From Dipteris shenzhenensis (Eukaryota > Polypodiophyta > Polypodiopsida > Gleicheniales), in assembly GCA_047967505.1 (NCBI GenBank), contig CM106539.1: 64,000 nt of DNA. One strand, written 5' to 3'. Below, in pieces: positions 19,340 through 32,500 of this stretch. A program made the translations under genes and the position numbers. Numbering within the stretch: position 1 is the first letter of the stretch; every line of letters starts with the position of its first letter. The notes beneath the pieces were generated by a model. That model was not told where the DNA came from. It worked only from the letters and a program-made list of their open reading frames with translations, and did no database searches.

Positions 19340-20389
19340 TCAATAAAATGATGTCCTTGGAATTCCATGCATCTCATACCATGCTCTACAACAGACATCC
19401 CGACCGTTTATCCTGAAGTTGTAGCATATCCTCCCTGTGTAGTCATGATGCCAAGCCATTGACAACACATCGTATATAAAGTTTGTACGAGACTCCAAGG
19501 AGCTGCCCCAAAAGTTCTTCCTTAGATTCATTAAGAGATCTCGCTCTGCATGTTGGCAACACCTACTCCCACAACAATCGATGGAAGAAACCTGCTGCAC
19601 CGAATCTAGTGACATTTTGTACATTGCTGTTGGAGGCTCTCTTTGTTTAGGCACCCTGTTAATGAAAGTGTACCTTCTTTTCTTTGATGTTGGATCATCC
19701 CTTTTCAACATTTGATCATTGACCAACTCATCTATACCAGCAACATGGTCCATGGGCACATATTGTTGCAATGGGCTTCCTTCAAGTAAGGTAATCTGCT
19801 TGATGGGCCACTTTACTAGGCTGAGAGAGCCGACATCTTGCATAGAAGATTCTGAGTCACTTCCTCTAATTTGTTCTTTCTTTTCAATACCCACACCAAT
19901 GCAATCGTTACCCAATAGGTCAAAGTTTATAGAGTCTCCCGGGAAAACATATAAGATCACACCTTCCCCCACGGTCTTTGTTTTGCTCTCATACCATAAG
20001 ACAACCTTTTTCTCTTTCCAAGATTCACGAATGAAATTGTCAGTTTCCAATCAAGAAACTGGCATTGCCTCAACATAAGGTCGCTCAGGCTCACTTGGTG
20101 CAGCTTCTTCAGTTACCGCATCATCTAAAGAATCACCAACATGTTTTAGAGAGCCCTTAGGCCACTTGACAATGCTCCAAATTGCCTCACCAACAAGCAC
20201 TGCATACATAGTGGGAAATGGCAAGAGCATTTCACTATTGATAGACTTCTCCACTATCACCGATACATTTTCTGTCCCAATCTTCACACCACTACAGTAG
20301 GCCTCCAGATCTATTGCACACACTCCACCAATTCCAACCACTTCATTCCCCACCATCATCATGACCTTCTCCCTGCTTCTGATAGCCAT
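19340..20389 (-). pseudogene. N-terminal part of the transposase-like gene with doubled beta module
   Basis: Module 1 (VMMMVGNEVVGIGG ... AIWSIVKWPKGSLK) and module 2 (VVLWYESKTKTVGEG ... LSLVKWPIKQITLL) share spacing and the VKWP ending. As I recall, a similar module (V-x-x-G-x-[IV] ... G-x-x-[IV]-x-WP) is found in proteins encoded by plant EnSpm elements. A TGA at 20051-20053 falls between the modules. A Cys-rich block follows at the 3' end. Confidence 0.5.
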
Positions 20390-20740
20390 CCCTTGTCATT
20401 ACGATTACGGAGGATTAATTATGAACAAATTACAACCAAAGAATTTCATAAGACCATCAAACATGTCCTTCTAGAGGGGAAGAATGGCATTGGTGCAAAT
20501 CTCTATAAAGAATGCATGAGTCTATACAAAATTTTCATGAAAGCATGAATTATTTCCCTAAAAATTTTAGCAATTTGATAAAACTTTTTCTAAAGCATGA
20601 ATTATTTTCACCATCATCATGACCTGATTCATGCATCTGATAGTAGCCATCCCCTCTCATTACGATGACAAGAAATTGATTATGAACAAACTACAACCAA
20701 AGAATTTCATAAGACCAACAAAGTTGTCCTTGTAGTGGGG
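20390..20740. repeat. Duplicated 5' region of the transposase-like gene
   Basis: The first ~50 bp of the coding region and its upstream flank (about 20335-20505) recur at about 20609-20765, sharing ACAACCAAAGAATTTCATAA and CACCATCATCATGACCT. Both copies run into a palindrome-core sequence (GAATGGCATTGGTGC, GAATGGCACCAGTGCC). The gene's promoter side is thus duplicated about 270 bp upstream. Confidence 0.65.
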
Positions 20741-22225
20741 GGAGAATGGCACCAGTGCCATTCTCCATGTGAATTTGGCTAACCTATGGAGAATTGCATA
20801 TATCCCATCTTTGAAAAGGGGAATGGCACCAGTGCCATTCTCCCCATGCATTGACTTGAGAAAAACATTTGTCTTCATAAGAGGAGAACAGACTAGTGCC
20901 ATTCTTCCTTTGGAAGACAAAATTTTGTCTTGGGACTTTGCCTTGGGAGAATGCCAATGGTGCCATGCTCCCTTTGCAAAGCCAAAATTTTATATTAGGA
21001 CATTGCAATGGGAGAATGGAACTAGAGAATAGGAAAATGGAGAATGGCACTAGTGCCATTCTCCCAATGGAAAATGGAGAATGGCATTAGTGCCATTCTC
21101 CCAATGGAATGTCCCAATGGAATGTCCTATTTTTTTGGCTTTGTAATAGGAAAATGGAGAATGGCACTAGGAATAGGAAAATGGAGAATGGCACTAGTGC
21201 CATTCTCCCATTGGAAAATGGAGAATGGCACTAGTGCCATTCTCCCAATGGAATGTCCTAATTCAAAATTTTGGCTTCACAAAGGTAGAAGGGCATCAAT
21301 GCCATTCTCCCATTGGAATTAGTGGAATGTCAATCTATAGGTTTAGTGCCATTCCCCATTGTAATAGGAAAATGGAGAATGGCATTAGTGCCATTCTCCC
21401 ATTGGAAAATGGAGAATGGCACTAGTGCCATTCTCCCAATGGAATGTCCCAATGGAATGTCCTAATTTTTTGGCTTTATAATAGGAAAATGGAGAATCGC
21501 ACTAGGAATAGGAAAATGGAAAATGCAGAATGGCATTAGTGCCATTCTCCCAATGGAATGTCCCAATGGAATGTCCTAATTTTTTGGCTTTGTAATAGGA
21601 AAATGAAAAATGGCACTAGTGCCATTCTCCCATTGGAAAATGGAGAATGGCACTAGTGCCATTCTCCCAATGGAATGTCCTAATTCAAAATTTTGGCTTC
21701 ACAAAGGTAAAAGGGCACCAATGCCATTCTCCCATTGGAATTAGTGGAATGTCAATCTATAGGTTTAGTGCCATTCTCCATTGTAATAAGAAAATGGAGA
21801 AAGGCACTAGGAATAGGAAAATGGAGAATGGCACTAGTGCAATTCTCCCAATGGAATGTCCTAATTTTTTGGCTTTGTAATAGGAAAATGGAGAAAGGCA
21901 CTAGTGCCATTCTAATGGAGAAAGGCACTAGTGCCATTGTAATAGGAAAATTAGTGGAATGTCAATCTATCGGTTTAGTTTGTCTATATTACCACTAGGG
22001 GAGAATGGCAGTGATGCCAATCTCATGCTGGCACCTACATAATGACACTGAGATCATCAAACTCACATGTGCCATTTTGACTCTGTGAAGCCAAAACTTT
22101 GAATCTGGGAGAATGGCACTAGTGCCATCCCCCCTTTGCACAGCCAAGATTTGAATCAGGAAATCACAATGGGAGAATGGCACTGGTGCCATTCCCCCTT
22201 TGCAATGGGAGAATGGAAGTGGAGC
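20741..22225. repeat. Palindrome array 1 (core AATGGCACTAGTGCCATT)
   Basis: More than twenty copies of a perfect or near-perfect palindrome whose full arm runs GAGAATGGCA/TGCCATTCTC, so that perfect copies reach 24-28 bp. They are joined by short linkers (CCCAATGGAATGTCCTAA, TTTTTTGGCTTTGTAATAGG, TTCAAAATTTTGGCTTCAC). Frames reading MALVPFSQWNV or MENGTSAIL are translations of the repeat and not genes. The palindrome allows hairpins in either strand and would be a natural site for a dimeric DNA-binding protein. Confidence 0.9.
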
Positions 22226-22272
22226 AAATTAAAAAAATTTTAGCTTTGTAAAATGGGGAGATTGGAGGATGG

Positions 22273-22273
<1 letters not shown>

Positions 22274-22311
<38 letters not shown>
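22274..22311. repeat. (TG)19 microsatellite
   Basis: 38 bp of uninterrupted TG dinucleotides directly after palindrome array 1. Confidence 0.95.
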
Positions 22312-22313
<2 letters not shown>

Positions 22314-24340
22314 CGTGGTATTCATTTGAAACCATACACTATTTTACTTCCATTTATTCATATATGTGGTAAAGTTGATCGATATTACTTTATGAAACCT
22401 AGCTCGTTATGTGAGTTTATTCACGTTAGTTTGGTTATGCTAGGTTGGTCAAGTTACAAATTTTTATGTTAGAGTATATTTTTCTTGATCAAGGTCCAAG
22501 TAATGTAAAATTTTGCTTTTCGTATATCTCGCCGTCCTTGCTGCCTTGACTCAAGAGGTAAACTTACCGCCCAATACAATATTCTCCTATACATTTCGTT
22601 GCGCTCTCTCTCTCTCTCCCTCTCTCTCTGGCTTTGACCTCAGCTCAGACGTGCCCCTCTGTAGGCTGAAGTGCCCTTAAGTTGGCAGCTTGAATGCTTA
22701 TGCTGTTTTCACACTAGAGCTGCCTAGGTCCCTCTATGGTGCATTGAATGCATCTGTGCCATGGGTTGGATGGGGCGGGCAATCTTGCCCATCCATGATG
22801 TGTGGGTGGTGCCCATGGTGCGCCTGTGAGAGTAACTCCTTTTGAATAAAGGTGCACTTGAATTATGTCCTTAATCTACTTGATCTAGACGCTTAATGTT
22901 TTAGAATTATCATCCTTAACCCCTAGCCCATCAATTTCTTAAGAAGCACTCTTTAAGGAAATCATCCTCAAGCCATTGTTGTCTTCAGTGGACGACTTCT
23001 ATGTTCACCTTCTCAAGCACTTCTCATTCTCTCTCTACTATGCCAAAGTAACTAATGAACTTCACAAGTGGTCATGCTTGCATTTCATTTAGTAGAAATA
23101 ATTATAAAGTTTTCATAACATGTATCTTTATGGGAGGCCTATTACAAGAGGCTTCTAGAGCCTTGTGTGGTTTATGGAGCCCAAGTGTATACTTGAAGAG
23201 CTCAATGACACATCTCTAACTTCGTATAATATCTCGCCGTCCTTGCTTATTTCTCTAGAAGGATTTTAACGTCCCTCTTGTTCTCTGATCATAAGCCAAT
23301 TTTAATATCCCTTGAGAAGGGTGTAGTTATTGAACTTATTTCAAGCTAAGTAGTTATTGAACTTATGATCCTAGTTTAATGAAATGGAAAAGGTAGGATA
23401 TATTAAACGTGTTAAATTTCTTCCAAAACTGCCATTCTGGGAATTGGGTTTTTCCCGAATTATCTAGTACGGTCTTGAGTGTGCAATTCCTTTGAAGGCT
23501 GTAGCATGGAAGTTCTACAACAAGCTTGATCCTCTTTGTTCACAATCTCTCTTGTTTGCTATTTGACTAGGCCCTAGATTGAACTGATTAAAAAGATCTA
23601 GGACAACCTAGATCTTGGGGTGACTCTGTTGGATAAGCAACCTAACAAGTTCTCAAGACTAACAATATTTGACCTAATATTCACTTTAGATGTCTAACCC
23701 TTAGGTAACCATATGCAGGCTTTTAAGTCGGTCATACATATGTATATGCTTGCTCCTTATAAACCTCTTGTCCATGCCTTGAGGCCTCTATGGTTGTCAA
23801 TCTTTTTAGCCATACGATAGCCATATATGCTACTCCATAGCCAAGCATGTGGGTACCTAGGATGCAAAATGAGATACCAAGGTGTGAAATTATCTCATTG
23901 CTCTCCTAGTTTGGAGACTTACAACTATGAATTGATCTTTTCCTTTTGCCATATGTAGGTTAACAAGAGTGCATTTCTTAACACATCGTAGCATGATAAA
24001 AGGCAAAAAATGTAGAGATGATAGTAACCTTGAGAAAGGCACATTACATAAAGAATAATTATAGCTTTACTACATCGTAATCATTTTACTTTGCAAGAGA
24101 GTCAATTGATATAATTGGCATCTCCTTGACACACTACATGCATGGCTTGGTTGTGATCGTTGATGATAAGTAGATAGTAACATGTCAATGTTATACTACA
24201 TCATAATCATTTTACATTTTCAAGAGAGCCGATATAATTTGTTTTTAATGAAATGCAAAAGATATCGATTTGTTTTTAACGAAATGCAAAAGAAATGCAA
24301 AAGTTAAACTTATGAAGTAAAAAATTGAAAAACCCTAGAA
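22312..24340. other. Non-coding interior of the giant element
   Basis: No protein-like frame. Holds a CT-rich tract at about 22600-22630, two copies of TCTCGCCGTCCTTGCT (about 22530 and 23233), and a copy of the element's right terminus at 23415-23476 (separate entry). Confidence 0.5.
23415..23476 (+). repeat. Internal copy of the right terminus
   Basis: 62 bp ending TTATCTAGTACGGTCTT, differing at one base near the end from 44202-44263. Sequence after CGGTCTT is unrelated to either copia or the element's end. It marks the end of a second, related insertion or a relocated terminus. Confidence 0.75.
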
Positions 24341-25430
24341 CCTTCTATTCATTACGCTCGTTGCCCTAAGTGGATCGCCTCGCATGCCGTGCTGTTGTGG
24401 TCTCCTCACCGTAGCTTTTCGTAGCTTTTCGTCAATCGTGGACGCCTCGTGTGCATAGCTTTTTCTTGTCATGCGTATCTTTTTCGTCAAGCTTCTCCTT
24501 ATCTCGTCATTCATATCTTTTTCATCAAGCTTCTCCTCATGCATATCTTCGTTCAAGCTTCTCCTTTTCTCGTCATGCATATCTTTTTCGTCAAGCTTCT
24601 CGATGCCTTCGTTCCAATCGACGCCTCTGTTCAGAACTCGAAGACCAAGATGACGAGACGGTAACGTGCGATCGAAATGGAAGAGAAGTCAGGAATCTGC
24701 TTCCTTATAAAATTCGAATGATTTGTTCTGTAAAAGTGGCGATGAGAGGCTCATTCTCCATAGGTGGTTTGGAAATTCCGTAGTGGCAATTCGGGGTTCC
24801 TTGCGAGCAAGTCTTTGATCTAATTAATCGAGCAGTCTGAGTTCCAAGCGTGAAATAGAGAATTACCTTCGTTCCAATCGATGCCTCCATTCCAATCGAG
24901 CAGTCTAAGTCCGTCACGGGTATATCTCTCCTCTCTTTGTTTCAACCCTCCTGTTATCTTGTTGCGTAGATGGTGGAGGAGCTTTCCTCTCTTTCTTTCA
25001 ACCCTCCTGTTATCTTGTTGCGTCGATGGTGGAGGAGGAAGCCAAATTGCAAGAAAGAAAGCAAAAAATCCAAAAACTAAAGAGAAGCTACCGAACTGAT
25101 TGAGCTTCAATTGTCAATTGTGTTGTTTCCTTCCAGCTCCATCAACTTCAGGCTGTCGAGCCGTTGGTTGCCTTCTTGCCTCAAGACTCTCCGTGCGAGC
25201 TGTGATGAGTAAAACTCTGAGACTTTGAGACTCCTCTCCAATTTGTTTGGAATGAATAGAAAGTGAAGGAGGGAAAGGCACCAATTGAAATGAGAGAAAA
25301 GGTCTTGATTTGTCTGAAATGTAGATTTGAAAGTTGAAAGTGATAGTTTGAAACTACTAAATAATTCAAATTTTGAAATATAGGTCTTCCCGCCATTGTG
25401 CCCTTTTGAATTTTGGATATATAGAGTGGC
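24341..25430. repeat. Short tandem repeats in an otherwise gene-free stretch
   Basis: Two local arrays: about four units of ATCTTTTTCGTCAAGCTTCT at 24475-24602, and two ~68-bp units containing CAACCCTCCTGTTATCTTGT at about 24930-25040. A further near-repeat (CCAATCGAYGCCTC) lies at 24615 and 24875. The Asp/Glu/Lys-rich frame on the minus strand at 24335-24580 simply translates the first array. Confidence 0.6.
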
Positions 25431-26545
25431 ACTTATGCCATTCTCTCCAAATTTAAATTCAAATTCAAATTCATATTGATAATTTTAATTTCAATTTGTA
25501 TTTCAAATTGAAATTATGCTTTTGAAATTGTATTTCAAAACCTAAATTCTAGTTTTCAAATTTTGATTTCAAGTTAAACTTCAATCTCAATTTTGATTTT
25601 CATGATTGAATGGCAAATTTAGAGATTGAATTTCTAATTTTAAATGGAGAATGGCACCAGTGCCATTCTCCAAGACCTCATAAGAAGTCCGTGAGAGTGG
25701 CACCAGTGCTCTTCCCGCCATTGTTTCCTTTTGAATTTGGATATATAGAGTGGCACGTATGCCATTCTCTCCAATATTAAATTTAAATTCAAATTCAAAT
25801 TATTCTGTTTGAAATTGTATTTCCAAAACGAAATTTATATTAGGACATTGCAATGGGAGATTGCAATGGGAGAATAGGAAAATGGAGAATGGCATTAGTG
25901 CCATTCTCCCAATGGAATGTCCTATTTTTTGGCTTTGTAATAGGAAAATGGAGAATGGCACTAGGAATAGGAAAATGGAGAATGGCACTAGTGCCATTCT
26001 CCCAATGGAATGTCCCAATGGAATGTCCTAATTTTTTGGCTTTGTAATAGGAAAATGGAGACAGGCACTAGTGCCATTCTCCCATTGGAAAATGAAGAAT
26101 GGCACTAGTGCCATTCTCCCAATGGAATGTCCTAAGTCAAAATTTTGGCTTCACAAAGGTAGAAGGGCACCAATGCCATTCTCCCATTAGAATTAGTGGA
26201 GTGTCAATCTATAGGTTTAGTGCCACTCTCCATTGTAATAGGAAAATGGAGAATGGCACTAGGAATAGGAAAATGGAGAATGGCACTAGTGCCATTCTCC
26301 CATTGGAAAATGGAGAATGGCACTAGTGCCATTCTCCCAATGGAATGTCCTAATTTTTTGGCTTTGTAATAGGAAAATGGAGACTGGCACTAGTGCCATT
26401 CTCCCATTGGAAAATGGAGAATGGCACTAGTGCCATTCTCCCAATGGAATGTCCTAATTCAAAATTTTGGCTTCACAAAGGTAGAAGGCACCAATGCCAT
26501 TCTCCCATTGGAATTAGTGGAGTGTCAATCTATATGTTTAGTTTG
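25431..26545. repeat. Palindrome array 2
   Basis: Begins with AT-rich sequence containing AAATTC runs (25447-25600) and single palindrome copies (25645, 25745). From 25840 it continues as a near duplicate of array 1, with the same linkers in the same order. Arrays 1 and 2 probably arose by segmental duplication within the element. Confidence 0.85.
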
Positions 26546-29500
26546 TCTAGATTACCACTAGCGGAGAATGGGAGTGATGCCAATCTCATGTTGGCAACTA
26601 CATAATGACACTGAAATCATCAAACTCACATGTGGAATGGAATCGGACACCACTCTCCTATGATCCCAGTCTCTGCTCTGTAGAGTTCATATGGATTTGC
26701 GTCAATCTCTATGGAGAATGACAGTGGTGCCAATCTCATACCATGACGTGATAACATGCACAAGGAATCCTAAACTCACATGTGCATTGGCACTTTTGCC
26801 ATTATCCTACTGCAGCCAATAAAATTAGTGGAATGTCAATCTATAGGTTCAGTTTGTCTAGAAAACCACTAGCGGAGAATGGCAGTGATGCCAATCTCAT
26901 GCTGGCAACTACATAATGACACTCAGATCATCAAACTCACATGTGGAATGGAATAGGACACCACTCTCCTATGATCACTGGAATACCCCTCCTAGAATAG
27001 CAGGGTGAACATCTGTACAAGTGGAGAATAAAAGTGGTGCCAATCTCTTATTAGGCCCTAAGAAATGGCATTGAGAAGCCTAAACTCACATGTGCATTCT
27101 TCTATGTAGTGATCACTGTCTCCACTATGCACAGATCATATGGAATTGTGTCAATCTCTGAGATCATCAAACTCACATGTGGAATGGAATAGGACACCAC
27201 TCTCCTATGATCACTGGAATACCCCTCCTAGAAAAGTAGGGTAAACATTTGTACAAGTGGAGAATGGTAGTGGTGCCAATCTCTTATTAGGCCCTAAGAA
27301 ATGGAATTGAGAAGCCTAAACTCACATGTGCAGAGATCACATGGAATTGTGTCAATCTCTGTGGAGAATGCCACCAGTGGAGAATGGTAGTGGTGCCAAT
27401 CTCACATGTGCATTGGCACTTTTGCCATTATCCTACTGCCATTCTCTGCTAGTGGTAATGTGCATTCTTCTATGTAGTGGAATGTCAATCTATAGGTTTA
27501 GTTTTTCTAGACAACCACTAGTGGAAAATGGCAGTGATGCCAAACTCATGGTGGCACCTACATAATGACACTGAGATCATTAGACTCACATGTGGATTGG
27601 AATCAGACACCACTCTCCTATGATGATTGGAATACCCCTCCTAGAATAGTAGGATAAACATTTGTGCAAGTGGAGAATGGCAGTGGTGCCAATCTCTTAT
27701 TAGGCCCTAATAAATGGCATTGAGAAGCCTAAACTCACATGCTCATTCTTTTATGTAGTGATCACTGTCTCCGCTGTGTAGAGATCATATGGAATTGTGT
27801 CAATCTCTTATTAGGCCTTGGAATGTCAATCTATAGGTTTAGTTTGTCTAGACAACCACTAGTGGAGAATGGCAGTGATTCCAAACTCATGGTGGCACCT
27901 ACATAATGATACTGAGATCATCAGACTCACATGTGGATTAGAATTGGACACCACTCTCCTATGATCATTGGAATACCCCTCCTAGAATAGTAGGGTAAAC
28001 ATTTGTACAATAGAATGGTAGTGGTGCCAATCTCTTATTAGGCCCTAAGAAATGGCATTGAGAAGCCTAAACTCACATGTGCATTCTTCTATGTAGTGGT
28101 CACTATCTCCGCTGTGTAGACATCATATGGAATTGTGTTAATCTCTATGGAGAATGCCAACAGTGGAGAATTTTAGTGGTGCCAATCTCATACCATGACC
28201 TAAAAACATGCACAAGGAATCATAAACTCACATGTGGATTCTTTTATGTAGTGATCACTGTCTCTGCTGTGTAGAGATCATATGGAATTGTGTCAATCTC
28301 TGATATCATCAGACTCACATGTGGATTGGAATCAGACACCACTCTCCTATGATCATTGGAATATCCCTCCTATAATAGTAGGGTAAACATTTGTACAAGT
28401 GAAGAATGGCAGTGGTGCCAATCTCTTATTAGGCCCTAAGAAATGTCATTGAGAAGCCAAACTCACATGTGCAGAGATCATATGGAATTGTGCCAATCTC
28501 TGTGGAGAATGCCACCAGTGGAGAATGGTAGTGGTGCCAATCTCATACCATGACCTGAAAACATGCACAAGGAATCCTAAACTCACATGTGCATTGGCAC
28601 TTTTTCCATTATCCTACTGCCATTCTCTGCTTGTGGTAATGTGCATTCTTCTATGTAGTGATCACTCTCTCCGCTGTGTAGAGATCATATGGAATTGTGT
28701 CAATCTCTGTGGAGAATGCCACCAGTGGAGAATGGTAGTGGTGCCAATCTCATAACATGACCTGCAAACATGCACAAGGAATCCTAAACTCACATGTGCA
28801 TTCTTCTATGTAGAGATCACTGTCTCCGCTGTGTAGAGATCATATGGAATTGTGTCAATCTCTTATTAGGCCTTGGAATGTCAATCTATAGGTTTAGTTT
28901 GTCTAGACAACCACTAGTGGAGAATGGCAGTGATGCCAAACTCATGGTGGCACCTACATAATGATACTGAGATCATCAAACTCACACATGGATTGGAATC
29001 AGACACCACTCTCCTATGATCACTGGAATACCCCTCCTAGAATAGTAGGGTAAACATTTGTACAAGTGAAGAATGGCAGTGGTGCCAATCTCTTACTAGG
29101 CCCTAAGAAATCTCATTGAGAAGCCTAAACTCACATGTGCAGAGATCATATGGAATTGTGCCAATCTCTATGGAGAATGCCACCAGTGGAGAATGGTAGT
29201 GGTGCCAATCTCATACCATGACCTGAAAACATGCACAAGGAATCCTAAACTCACATATGCATTGGCACTTTTGCCATTATCCTACTGCCATTCTCTGCTA
29301 GTGGTAATGTGCATTCTTCTTTGTAGTGATCACTCTCTCCGCTGTGTAGAGATCATATGGATTTGTGTCAATCTCTGTGGAGGATGCCACCAAAGGAGAA
29401 TGGCAGTGGTGCCAATCTCATACCATGACCTGAAAACATGCACAAGGAATCCTAAACTCACATGTGCATTGGCACTTTTGCCATTATCCTACTGCCATTC

Positions 29501-32500
29501 TCCACTAGTGGTAATGTGCATTCTTCAATGTAGTGGAATGTCAATCTATAGGTTCAGTTTGTCTAGATTACCACTAGCGGAGAATGGGAGTGATGCCAAT
29601 CTCATGCTTGCAACTACACTATGACACTGAGATCATCAAACTCACATGTGGAATGGAAAAGGACAGCACTCTCCTATGATCACTGGAATACCCCTCCTAG
29701 AATAGTAGGGTAAACATTTGTACAAGTGGAGAATGGCAGTGGTGCCAATCTCTTATTAGGCCTTAAGAAATGGCATTGAGAAGCCTAAACTCACAAGTGC
29801 AGAGATCACATGGAATTGTGTCAATCTCTGTGAAGAATGCCACCAGTGGAGAATGGCAGTGGTGCCAATCTCACATGTGCATTGGCACTTTTGTCATTAT
29901 CCTACTGCCATTCTCCGCTTGTGGTAATGTGCATTCTTCTATGTAGTGGAATGTCAATCTATAGGTTTAGTTTGTCTAGACAACCACTAGTGGAAAATGG
30001 CAGTGATACCAAACTCATGGTGGCACCTACATAATGACACTGAGATCATCAGACTCACATGTGGATTGGAATCGGACACCACTCTCCTATGATGATTGGA
30101 ATACCCCTCCTAGAATAGTAGGGTAAACATTTGTGCAAGTGGAGAATGGCAGTGGTGCCAATCTCTTATTAGGGCCTAAGAAATGGCATTGAGAAGCCTA
30201 AAATCACATGTGCATCCTTCTATGTAGTCATCACTATCTCCGCTATATAGAGATCATATGGAATTGTGTCAATCTCTTTGGAGAATGCCACCAGTTGAGA
30301 ATGGCAGTGGTGCCAATCTCATACCATGACCTGAAAACATGCACAAGGAATACTAAACTCACATGTGCATTGGCACTTTTGCCATTATCCTACTGCAGCC
30401 AATAAAATTAGTGGAATGTCAATCTATAGGGTCAGTTTATCTAGACTACTACTAGCGGAGAATGGCAGCGGTGCCAATCTCACATGTGCATTGGCACTTT
30501 TGCCATTATCCTACTGCCATTCTCCGCTAGTGGTAATGTGCATTCTTCTATGTAGTGGAATGTCAATCTATAGGTTTAGTTTGTGTAGACAACCACTAGT
30601 GGAAAATGGCAGTGATGCCAAACTCATGGTGGCACCTACATAATGACACTGAGATCATCAGACTCACATGTGGATTGGAATCGGACACCACTCTCCTATG
30701 ATGATTGGAATACCCCTCCTAGAATAGTAGGGTAAACATTTGTGCAAGTGGAGAATGGCAGTGGTGCCAATCTCTTATTAGGGCCTAAGAAATGGCATTG
30801 AGAAGCCTAAAATCACATGTGCATCCTTCTATGTAGTCATCACTGTCTCTGCTGTGTAGAGATCATATGGAATTGTGTCAATCTCATTGGAGAATGCCAC
30901 CAGTTGAGAATGGCAGTGGTGCCAATCTCATACCATGACCTGAAAACATGCACAAGGAATCCTAAACTCACATGTGCATTGGCACTTTTGCCATTTTCCT
31001 ACTGCAGCCAATAAAATTAGTGGAATGTCAATCTATAGGTTTAGTTTGTCTAGACTACTACTAGCGGAGAATGGCAGTGGTGCCAATCTCATGCTTGCAA
31101 CTACATAATGACACTGAGATCATCCAACTCACATGTGGAATGGAATAGGACACCACTCTCCTATGATCACTGGAATACCCCTCCTAGAATAGTAGGCTAA
31201 ACATTTGTACAAGTGGAGAATGGCAGTGGTGCCAATCTCTTATCAGGCCCTAAGAAATGGCATTGAGAAGCCTAAACTCACATGTGTAGAGATCATATGG
31301 AATTGTGTCAAACTCTATGGAGAATGCCACCAGTGGAGAACGGCAGTGGTGCCAATCTCATATCATGACGTGAAAACATATAAAGGAATCCAAAACTCAC
31401 ATGTGCATTCTTCTATGTAGTGATCACTGTCTCCGCTATGTAGAGATCATATGGAATTGTGTCAATCTCTGAGATCATCAGACTCACATGTGGAATGGAA
31501 TAGGACACCACTCTCCTATGATCACTGGAATACCCCTCCTAGAATAGTAGGGTAAACATTTGTACAAGTGGAGAATGGCAATGGTGCCAATCTCTTACTA
31601 GGCCCTAAGAAATGGCATTGAGAAGCCTAAACTCACATGTGCATTCTTCTATGTAGTGATCACTGTCTCCGCTATGCAAAGATCATATGGAATTGTGTCA
31701 ATCTCTCTGGAGAATGCCACCACTGGAGAATGGCAGTGGTACCAATCTCATACCATGACCTGAAAACATGCACAAGGAATCCTAAACTCACATGTGCATT
31801 CTTCTATGGAGTGATCACTGTCTCCACTGTGTAGAGATCATATGGAATTGTGTCAATCTCTGAGATCATCATCACTCACATGTGGAATGGAATAGGACAC
31901 CACTCTCCTATGATCACTCGAATACCCCTCCTAGAATAGTAGGGTGAACACTTGTACAAGTGGAGAATGGCAGTGGTGCCAATCTCTTATTAGGCCCTAA
32001 GAAATGGCATTGAGAAGCCTAAAGAAACATGTGCATTCTTCTATGTAGTGATCACTGTCTCCGCTGTGTAGAGATCATATGGAATTGTGTCAATATCTGT
32101 GGAGAATGCCACCAGTGGAGAATGGCAGTGGTGCTAATCTCATACCATGACTTGAAAACATGCACAAGGAATCCTATACTCACATGTGCATTCTTCTATG
32201 TAGTGGTCACTGTCTCCGCTGTGTAGAGATCATATGGAATTGTGTTAATCTCTGTGGAGAATGCCAACAGTGGAGAATGGTAGTGGTGCCAATCTCATAC
32301 CATGACCTGAAAACATGCACAAGGAATCATTAACTCACATGTGGATTCTTTTATGTAGTGATCATTGTCTCCGCTGTGTAGAGATCATATGGAATCGTGT
32401 CAATCTCTGAGATCATCAGACTCACATGTGGATTGGAATCGGACATCACTCTCCTATGATCACTGGAATATCCCTCCTAGAATAGTAGGGTAAACATTTG

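Larger units (their letters stand above)
17116..20389 (-). pseudogene. Large transposase-like gene of the giant element (DUF7869-like), slightly broken
   Basis: One gene on the minus strand, from ATG at 20389 to the stop near 17116, about 1,090 codons without introns. Defects: TGA at 20051-20053, TGA at 19340-19342, one frameshift near 19195, and TAA at 17752-17754. The frame resumes immediately after each. From the N-terminus: two similar ~75-residue beta modules, each ending S-[IL]-V-K-W-P; a Cys-rich block (CCGSRCCQHAERDLL) with INGRDVCCRAWYEMHGI; CSLC; HDKMDQKKTAIPRLR; LLQLDNCGSENKNR; GHTHEDIDAMFSRF; then a C-terminal domain with GDFILVRPSDPIYPIWLG and DCWNKYWAE. The D-N-K-N-R and GHTHxDID blocks are what I recall of the DUF7869 family, which looks like a DDE/RNase-H-fold nuclease. 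That makes it the best candidate transposase. Family assignment is from memory and unverified. Confidence 0.65.

Noticed and set aside
24335-24580. Acidic/basic coiled-coil protein on the minus strand
   Set aside because: It is the translation of four ~36-bp tandem units and ends with them.
20741-26545. CRISPR-like array
   Set aside because: The palindromes are separated by recurring linkers and not by unique spacers of constant length, and the setting is a plant nuclear transposon.
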